Shown here: positions 58,401 through 64,000 of the stretch, one piece after another
Layout: each line of letters starts with the position of its first letter
Position numbering within the stretch: position 1 is the first letter of the stretch
NCBI GenBank assembly: GCA_030248215.1
Contig: JASANG010000259.1
Coordinates: 62,001-126,000 of the forward strand
Length of the DNA: 64,000 nt
Direction of reading: 5' to 3'
DNA from: Enoplolaimus lenunculus
Taxonomy: Eukaryota > Nematoda > Enoplea > Enoplida > Thoracostomopsidae
Program-made: the position numbers and the translations under genes
The notes under the pieces: model-generated
What the model saw: only the letters and a program-made list of their open reading frames with translations
What the model was told of the DNA's origin: nothing
Database searches by the model: none

Positions 58401-60949
58401 CACTTGGTGAGCATTGGTTACTCGCGCTACCGGTCATTTTGAAATGGTCAACTGAAGTTTACGCTTGTGGTAACGCAGGAAGTCGGGCTAAAGTTCAGTA
58501 TGATGATGCATTGGAAGATATAGAAGATCTAACACGAGCACTGAATGAGCTAAGTATGGTCGAAGAACGGTTCAGTACCCGACGAGCAGCTCTAAGCTCG
58601 AGTTACGCAAACTCTGCTTTAATACCTAAACCGACGTTCAATTCAACTGCAACTACGACGCAATCGAATTCAAACGTTCCGTTGAACGAAACAACAGTGC
58701 CAGATTATGGCTCAACTAAACATCGCACCAGCTTGAATCTCACTGGACAATCGCCGCATCTAATCGACGATATTAGCCAATCAAATTTGTCACAGCAGAC
58801 GAAGTTGGCCAATAAAATTCGAAGAAGCAATAGTCAAACAGAGCTGAGCGGTGACAACAATTCAGAAGCTGTATCGTCTAGATTTGGGACCCATCTTAAC
58901 GTCTACGATGAACAGCGTTGTAAGAACGGATTGGGACGGCGGTCAGAAGACAAAAATTGCCGGAAGCGATCGCGAAACTTGCTGTCGGTTAACGATAAGA
59001 CGCAGTCAGCATGTTCAAGTACTGTAATTGTGAACAAATACGCACTCGAATCGATTAACGAAGACTCAATAGCTCCAAAAGAGTGCGATCAAATTGATAG
59101 GTTGAAAAAGTTTCAACTTGGATTACAACAGAAATATTCACCACAGCTTTGGAAGTAAGTTTAAAGAGTGTAAGCAAATCTTTAGTTAAAACCCTTTCTA
59201 GTATAGAGTATACTGTGAGCAATAGAGCAATATGCAAAAAGCGAATTAACATACAATGCTCGTCGTGCCAGAGTTACCACCGCGTACGCCCAGTTTAAAA
59301 TATTCACAAGACGGAAGACAGCTCAGTGGTCATGATATAAGCAACTCGCACCACGAGGCTGAGATTCGTATCCTGGGTTGAAATTAGATATTTTGCGAAA
59401 TAGAAAATATTCATGAAAGAAAGGATTAATGCAAAATTTCTTTTTTTGTTGCAAGCAAAATCTTAAGTTTTTAAAACTTATCTCTTAGCTTAATAATATA
59501 TAACAAAATAGTTATACGGTAGCGGGACTGATATTTATTTAGCCTCTCCAGTTTGTACCCCTTGTTATTCAGTTACGGATTGTTATTTATTTTCAACCAG
59601 CTCTCCGCCACCCTTCCTTACTTATATAACCGGTATTTCAACAATTAGTTGAACTAAACGATTTTTTGCCTTGCATCAAAAGTTTAAGCGATAATGCAAG
59701 GTTATATACTTTCAAAAGTTAAATCAACAACAAATTCATTGAAGTTTTGTTGCAGCCGACGAAAAGATCGCAGACTGAAGCATCTCAGATCTCGAGTGAC
59801 AAAGTTGGTCACGAAATTAAAATCAAAGCAGCGAACCAGAATGCGAAAAGAAACCAGAGCAACGAAGCTCGTCGTAGTTGTCATGTGTAAGTAATTTCGT
59901 TTCCTAAAATCTAAAATCAGTTATTCTTCGAATCCTAAAATTTGAAACAATTTACGAAATTTTTCTATTTTCATCGAAATCGTTTGTAAACAAAATGTCC
60001 TAAAAACGGAAAACAATTTTTCATGAAATCCTAAAATTTGAAACGATTTGAGAAATTTTCTTATTTTCGGTGAAATCTTTTGTAACAAAATGTATTAAAA
60101 TCTGAAACCAATTTTTCTTGAAATTTAAAAATTTGAATCGATCATTTTGAGATTATGGTTGAGACAAGCAGCGATGAATTCTTGTAAAACTTTTCCCAAC
60201 ACAGTTTGTAGAATGTCCGAAAGACGGGTTCATCATGCATTGCGCTAGGCAATATTTCAAATCACCCGAATTCAATTGCCTGCAATAACCTTTTATACCG
60301 CTGTAATGCTTAAAGAATATGATAATTACAAAAAACGTCATACATTGTCGCTCGAAAAGACGAATCCGGTTTCAATATAAAATTCTAGACAATTTTGTAC
60401 AACAAACTCGTCTGTAGTCAAAAATTGCCTCGAAATTGAAAAACACTGCGTTTTAAAGTATTAGATATGATATTTGATTGACTTTCAGTTGTTTTCTTAA
60501 TCTGTTGGTTACCGTTCTTCTCGCTGAATCTTGTCTACATCTATCGCTATTTCAATGACTCCAGTCCCGCTGACGATAACATAACCTCCACAAGTGATGT
60601 TCCAATTCGAAGCATTGCTAGTGACCACAACAATCAGCAACAACAGCAACAGCAACAACAAACACACCAACACCTTTGCAGCACTGATCAGTTCAGTAGT
60701 GAATCAGCAGTTTATTCGCCAATTGAAATTGTGTCTCATGTGTTTACATGGCTCGGATATTTGAATTCATTGCTGAATCCAATCATTTATTCAGTATTCA
60801 ATCGCAGTTTTAGACGCGCTTTTCGCCGTTTGTTGCGCTGTGAGTCGTGGGCTCGAACTCGAACTCAATTTTTTGAAGCGATTGATAATTTGTTGTTGTG
60901 GCATGCGCCGACGCAGAACGAAAACGACGTTCAGTTTGGGGTGAGTTAA
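55100..60949 (+). CDS. D2-like aminergic (probable dopamine) G protein-coupled receptor, 5 exons, 792 aa
   Basis: join(55100..55408, 56619..56731, 57790..59154, 59756..59886, 60489..60949) gives 2379 nt with all phases consistent. Seven TM segments are present. TM1 has GN-ILVVLAI and TM2 has [10 protein letters not shown]3 runs from Cys116 through Asp123 (position 3.32, amine contact) to SIDRY with the DRY motif. TM4 holds the conserved Trp in [11 protein letters not shown]5 reads [12 protein letters not shown]6 CWLPFF and TM7 [14 protein letters not shown] with Trp7.40 and Tyr7.43. The string [20 protein letters not shown] tracks human D2 [20 protein letters not shown], so Gi-coupled D2-like is the best call; other amine receptors cannot be excluded. 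ECL2 (about 68 aa) and ECL3 (about 62 aa, Q9 run) are unusually long, and ICL3 exceeds 300 aa. The N-terminus has an NNS glycosylation site. It would act at the plasma membrane of neurons. Confidence 0.92.
55552..55759. mobile_element. GGCC/TTAGGC element, subfamily A (reverse), in receptor intron 1
   Basis: Starts GGCCAATGTAACGAATCGGG, ends CCCTGATCTTTACATGGGGC, with perfect 8-bp TSD GATTTTTT at 55544-55551 and 55760-55767. CCTAAGCCTAAGCC core. Confidence 0.92.
55988..56160. mobile_element. GGCC/TTAGGC element, subfamily A, partial, in receptor intron 1
   Basis: Left ACTCATGTAAAAATCAGGGG and TTTGCTTAGGCTTAC core; the right end is only partly preserved (ATATTACTGTCGAATTACTG). Confidence 0.6.
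56619..56731 (+). CDS. D2-like receptor exon 2, ECL1 and TM3
   Basis: Acceptor AATTTGTTTACAG ends at 56618. Encodes [11 protein letters not shown], Cys116, Asp123 and HLTAISIDR with AG|A split, donor GTAAGC. It includes the ECL1 Trp and the disulfide Cys of class A receptors. Confidence 0.95.
56750..56952. mobile_element. GGCC/TTAGGC element, subfamily B (reverse), 18 bases past a splice donor
   Basis: Starts GGCCAATGTTACTTTCAGGG, ends CTTAAATTAACATAGGCC. TSD ATAATTAT / ATAATCAT matches 7 of 8. It lies immediately downstream of the exon 2 donor without touching the GTAAGC. Confidence 0.9.
57357..57428 (-). repeat. tRNA-like sequence (SINE head or pseudo-tRNA) in receptor intron 2
   Basis: On the minus strand TATAGCTCAGTGGTCATCGT matches an A box and GGGGATCGAATCTTACC a B box at tRNA spacing, but the T arm and acceptor stem do not pair. 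Sequence beyond it (CTGCACATATAT, GTTAAACACT) recurs near 30820-30870, suggesting a dispersed SINE. Confidence 0.45.
57790..59154 (+). CDS. D2-like receptor exon 3, TM4, ECL2, TM5 and most of ICL3
   Basis: Acceptor ATTTTTCAG ends at 57789. [18 protein letters not shown] completes the DRY region, then TM4, an ECL2 with HHHHQQQ and the disulfide Cys in HKFCG, TM5 ([19 protein letters not shown]), and about 290 residues of ICL3. An acidic amphipathic stretch ([20 protein letters not shown]) stands out in ICL3. Ends LWK split AA|C before GTAAGT. Confidence 0.94.
59330..59392 (+). repeat. tRNA-like sequence in receptor intron 3
   Basis: ACAGCTCAGTGGTCATGATA resembles an A box and TGAGATTCGTATCCTGGG a B box. 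Stems are degenerate. Probably the same kind of SINE or tRNA relic as at 57357. Confidence 0.35.
59756..59886 (+). CDS. D2-like receptor exon 4, end of ICL3 and TM6 start
   Basis: Acceptor TTTTGTTGCAG ends at 59755. A strongly basic stretch ([20 protein letters not shown]) leads into [13 protein letters not shown], the usual entry to TM6. One base then donor GTAAGT. Confidence 0.93.
59931..60137. repeat. 96-bp tandem repeat, about 2.2 copies, in receptor intron 4
   Basis: AATCCTAAAATTTGAAAC starts at 59931 and again at 60027, with a third diverged start near 60122. Copies differ by scattered substitutions. Confidence 0.8.
60489..60949 (+). CDS. D2-like receptor exon 5, TM6, ECL3, TM7 and tail
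   Basis: Acceptor TTGACTTTCAG ends at 60488. [20 protein letters not shown], then a 62-residue ECL3 with nine Gln, then [20 protein letters not shown], helix 8 [15 protein letters not shown] and a 35-residue tail to TAA. A GTGAGT straddles the last codons (GGG|GTGAGTTAA), so an alternative spliced tail is possible. Confidence 0.94.
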
Positions 60950-61349
60950 CTCAACCAAAGGTCGTTTTGAACTTCAAATAATTCAGGCCAACTGGTTCAT
61001 TTGGCCTGTGGTAAACGGACCTTATCATTAGGGTTGTCCAGCGGCCAGGAACCAGCCGGTCAGCGACCAATAACTGCTTATCACAGAAAAAACTAAAAAC
61101 ATTGTGAAATCTTTAATTTAATATTTTTAATTATATTTATATTTCGATTCTGAAATTTAGTTGAAATTTGAAATGTTGTCAATACTGTTATAATTATGGT
61201 CAATGTTAAAGATGCAATACTAGTTGAAGTTGTATTCTAGACAGCTCGTCTGGCGAGCTAATACGCTTCGGATGATCTGGGTTAAAGTGCGTGTTAGAAA
61301 AATACAGTGAAAACTTTTACTGGGGTATATACAAATATTTTTTGGCAAT

Positions 61350-61355
61350 AATAAA
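61350..61355 (+). terminator. Possible poly(A) signal of the D2-like receptor
   Basis: AATAAA about 400 bases after the stop, the first on this strand. Confidence 0.4.
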
Positions 61356-62522
61356 TCTTTACATGAGCCGAAATCAGTAAGACACTTGGACTGGGCTGAT
61401 GCTTAATATTAGGACTAAGCTTATATTAACCCTTACGAATAGTTATATACTCAGGATTAGGGTTAAGCTGACAACTAACATGGGTCGTTCATATAATATA
61501 TATGGAACCACTTAAAATTAGATAGGAAATATGTCCAACCGAACTTACAGGCAAGCGTTTATGGAGTTTGAAGAGCTTTAAAAGTTACCTCCCTGTATGA
61601 GAAGGTGCAATATTTGGATTTCTACGAACAATTATCTGAATTATCAATCGAAACGATACACTCAAAGTAATATTTCTGATATTCAAGAAAAAATTTGTTA
61701 CATTTGAGAAATATGATTAGCAAGGTGCACTTGAAAAGTATTTCTGTTGCAACAGAAATGTTTTCAAAAAACGTTTTGAAATAAAGGCTGAAAATAAACG
61801 TTTTCCAGTTATTTTTAGAAAAATTGTTTTAAATATCAGCAAAACTTTTTAGATTTGCCACAGAAAACACTTTCTTGAATAAATTCAGAAATACTTTTTT
61901 GTGTGTAGATGACCATCCTGAAACCAGAGTATAACCGGATATCTGTTTCCGGTAGAAAAGCGATATCCGTTTCCATTATAGAAACACCGGAAATTATTGT
62001 TTTTACGCTCAAAATTAGTTATAAATCATGTATGTGTTTCGCAATTTGTCGTTACAGGTACGCTGCAACTGCAATAATAGTTCGAAACGAAATAAACAAT
62101 TACGAATCTCATGCAAAATCTCAAAAATTTTGCTGCAATCGCGAATTTTGTATAAAATTTTTTGAAAACCTGGCGAATATTTCCACGTCTAAAATTGTGT
62201 TGGCAGAAAAATGAAATATGTTTGAAACTTTATATTTCAATATCCGTTTTCCGTTTCCGTTATTTTTGCGATCCGTTTACATCCTGCCAGGAACCAATAC
62301 CTGGAGATACGTTATTCATAACAACTGGGTTAACTATTGGTCAAAGCCTAAGTCTGGCATGTACCAATTATATGAAAGTGTGATTAACGTTCACACTGTT
62401 ACGCAATTTAAGTTGTAACGTTTTAAATAAAAATTTTAATCATTTAAAAAATTTATTTGTTTAGACTGCTTTTAAAATTATGAAAACAATATAATACATT
62501 CATAGCGCAAGTTATTTTTAAC

Positions 62523-62680
62523 GGGCCCGTAGTGAGAGGGGGCCTGATGGGAAGCTCAGCCACCCTGGAAACATTTTGGCCACCCCTACAAAATTTTCAA
62601 CCCTGCTTGTAGGCATCAAAAACCTTTGTATTTCCCTTCTGAAAACGTTTTAGCCCCCCTAGCAATGTACGCTGGCTATT
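62523..62680. mobile_element. GGCCCGTAGCC family repeat
   Basis: Starts GGCCCGTAGTGAGAGGGGGC, ends CCCCCCTAGCAATGTACGCT-GGC. Diverged copy. Confidence 0.5.
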
Positions 62681-63334
62681 AGCTTGTTGTTTGCAATGTA
62701 CAAAAGTCAATTGTCCAGTCTGCGGTTACCAAAATCTTTCATAAGTCACTTGACGCATGGAGTATACTATGAGCAACCCAGCACTAACTGTGCACACCAA
62801 ATAATATACAACACGCAGCAGGGTACAACCGGATGTTTGTCTAAGGCCCAGGCTGAAACGCGACCTGTGGCTCCGGTTCCAATAGAAATTCTGAAAGAGT
62901 TTCCAGCCAATTTTGGTAAAGATATTTTTCATATTTGTAAAACATTGCCCGATTGACCGAGGTTTGTTAACTTTGAGGACCGTTTTGAAGGACTTAATTG
63001 CCAACGATGGTTTCAAATTGAAATTTCAAAACATTTTTGACAAAATGTTTACTGGTTATTGTTAAAATTGGCAAATTAATCATTTATCTTATTTCATAAC
63101 TTCGTACACTTCCAGTTCCGGTAAACGTTGTCTACTTCTGGTTTCACTTTTTCCGCCTTTGGTTGCACTTTGACGTACAAGCCTTTCGGAATCGCGTGTC
63201 AAAATATTCCTAATCGAGCGGTGATATGACACGCCCCCTACCCGAGATCCCAAGTTCAAATATCAACTACAAATTGGATCTCAGATGAAATAAAAAATAT
63301 TTGAACTAAAGAATGTTAACGTTCCCAAACAGTC

Positions 63335-63340
63335 TTTATT
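63335..63340 (-). terminator. Poly(A) signal overlapping the PLAT gene stop codon
   Basis: On the minus strand the coding end reads GAT-TAA-TAAAG, so AATAAA (63335-63340) shares two bases with the TAA at 63339-63341. The 3' UTR would be only some 10 to 30 bases. Confidence 0.6.
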
Positions 63341-63420
63341 AATCATATTTGGAATCGACCAACGGTTCTGGAGTTAAATGAATTTCGGTTATTTGTGAGC
63401 GTGCAGTCTGTGAGAGCCAT
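63339..63420 (-). CDS. PLAT gene, last exon
   Basis: On the minus strand, acceptor TTGCGTTTCAG ends at 63421. One base completes Gly, then WLSQTARSQITEIHLTPEPL and VDSKYD, then TAA. Trp-Leu is the conserved end of the PLAT core. Confidence 0.75.
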
Positions 63421-63913
63421 CTGAAACGCAAAAAAACAGTACACATGTTATTGATAAGGTTATAAATTTTAAAACAAACATTGAACTGAGTTCTATAACT
63501 AAAAGTTTACTAAATTTAAATTGGGCTCGAGTTGAAATATATTTCAAAGCATTGATATCCTATAAATTCCAACTGGTTTCAGGTCAGATGTCGAACAACT
63601 CAATCTGATCCACAATGATTTTGACCAACAACTCATCGTTCAATTGAGCAGCTTGTGTCAAAAAACCTGATTGGTCAGATGGTTCTAAAGCCAACACTGT
63701 CTTCTTACCCGCCGTGGTTGAACACATAACAAATATCAGTTTGCGGATCGACAATTTCAATCTTTTCCAACGACCAGGATTTGTCGTCGTCAATTTTCAA
63801 CACAAATACACTCAATCGTTCGAGTTCACCCAAAGCAACTGCTTCGATTTCGACGGTTTCAATCTGAAGATTCAAATGTGAATATTGAGCGATCATTTTT
63901 GGACAAACATCGC
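63339..63913 (-). CDS. PLAT/LH2-domain protein, C-terminal part (last two exons), 5' partial
   Basis: complement(join(63339..63420, 63709..63913)) encodes 94 complete residues ending LTPEPLVDSKYD. The beta-sandwich pattern of PLAT domains is visible: AVALGELERLSVFV, then KSWSLEKIEIVDP and ICYVF, then GGWLSQ. Compare LGEL, W-x-L-x-K-I-x-V, Y-x-F and W-L in the family. PLAT domains bind lipids or partner proteins and occur in polycystins, lipoxygenases, LOXHD1-like proteins and the C-termini of pancreatic-type lipases. Here the domain is C-terminal and ends TEIHLTPE, which resembles the lipase ending, so a secreted lipase is a reasonable but unproven guess. The gene continues beyond 64000. GT-AG junctions join at GG|A. 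Confidence 0.7.
63709..63913 (-). CDS. PLAT gene, penultimate exon
   Basis: Acceptor CCACCCCCAG ends at 63914 on the minus strand. Two bases then 67 codons from DVCPKMIAQYSHLN to ICYVFNHG, ending GG before donor GTAAGA. Cys-Pro and Asp/Glu-rich strands precede the ALGEL motif. The start could instead be at a different acceptor upstream. Confidence 0.7.
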
Positions 63914-64000
63914 CTGGGGGTGGGGATAACGGAATAGACCCCAGAAACAGTATTACATAACTAACAATTTTGATTTTAACTTTAAGTCTATTCGTTAACT

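Larger units (their letters stand above)
60950..63334. other. Tail-to-tail intergenic region
   Basis: Between the + strand receptor and the - strand PLAT gene. Contains relics of a GGCC element (61363-61490), CCGG-type hAT-like fragments (61915-62300 and 62820-63180) and a GGCCCGTAGCC repeat. No coding exon seen. Confidence 0.5.

Noticed and set aside
1-64000. Endogenous virus, LTR element or Polinton
   Set aside because: No polymerase, integrase, capsid or envelope-like frames and no long direct terminal repeats were seen.

Overview
The window is animal nuclear DNA from an AT-rich, intron-rich, repeat-laden invertebrate genome. No prokaryotic, viral or LTR-element signal was found: there is no reverse transcriptase, integrase, capsid or LTR pair. 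Host exons are short, and acceptors end in TTTTAG, TTTCAG or TTACAG. The proteins carry CAA-encoded polyglutamine tracts. TTAGGC, the nematode telomere unit, is very common inside dispersed elements. A nematode with an expanded genome (mermithid or dorylaimid type) would fit, but this cannot be proved from the sequence.

Most host coding sequence lies in short exons, so four spliced genes were assembled by hand from splice sites, reading phase and family motifs. (1) 1-1710 (+) is the 3' exon of a Gln/Asn/Thr-rich protein of unknown function. (2) 12222-14756 (+) is a three-exon PRELI/PRELID1-type gene of 237 aa, a mitochondrial intermembrane-space lipid-transfer protein family. (3) 23378-33096 (+) is a nine-exon bHLH-PAS transcription factor of the NPAS4/Dysfusion/CKY-1 family, about 1022 aa. 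(4) 55100-60949 (+) is a five-exon D2-like aminergic (probably dopamine) GPCR of 792 aa with very long second and third extracellular loops and a long third cytoplasmic loop. (5) 63339-63913 (-) holds the last two exons of a PLAT/LH2-domain gene, tail-to-tail with the receptor; its stop codon overlaps its poly(A) signal. In genes 2 to 4 every exon phase closes and the summed lengths divide by three.

The rest is mainly small non-autonomous DNA transposons. Families seen: (a) GGCC-ended elements with 8-bp target-site duplications (TSDs) and TTAGGC-rich bodies, in two subfamilies called A (GTAAAGATCAGGGGCGGAAC ends) and B (GTTACTTTAAGGGGCGTAAC ends), plus a longer relative at 17267-17785; (b) hAT-like elements beginning CAGGGTGCAACCGG, CAGGGCCGGAGCA or CACTAGTGGATCC, with 8-bp TSDs; (c) mariner-like near-palindromes flanked by TA (CACTGCAAAAAATGGTGAGTC); (d) AAGCCCTATTCACACGTGCA elements; (e) GGCCCGTAGCC elements; (f) TAACAAGAGTG elements. 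There are also a 38-bp minisatellite, an exact 41-bp duplication, a 96-bp tandem repeat, degenerate TTAGGC arrays, and tRNA-like SINE or pseudogene pieces.

The genes have no evident shared pathway. A few isolated candidate exons (2638-2705, 35832-35942, 38952-39023, 46058-46156, 48575-48652) suggest that small or fast-evolving genes may remain in the long gaps.
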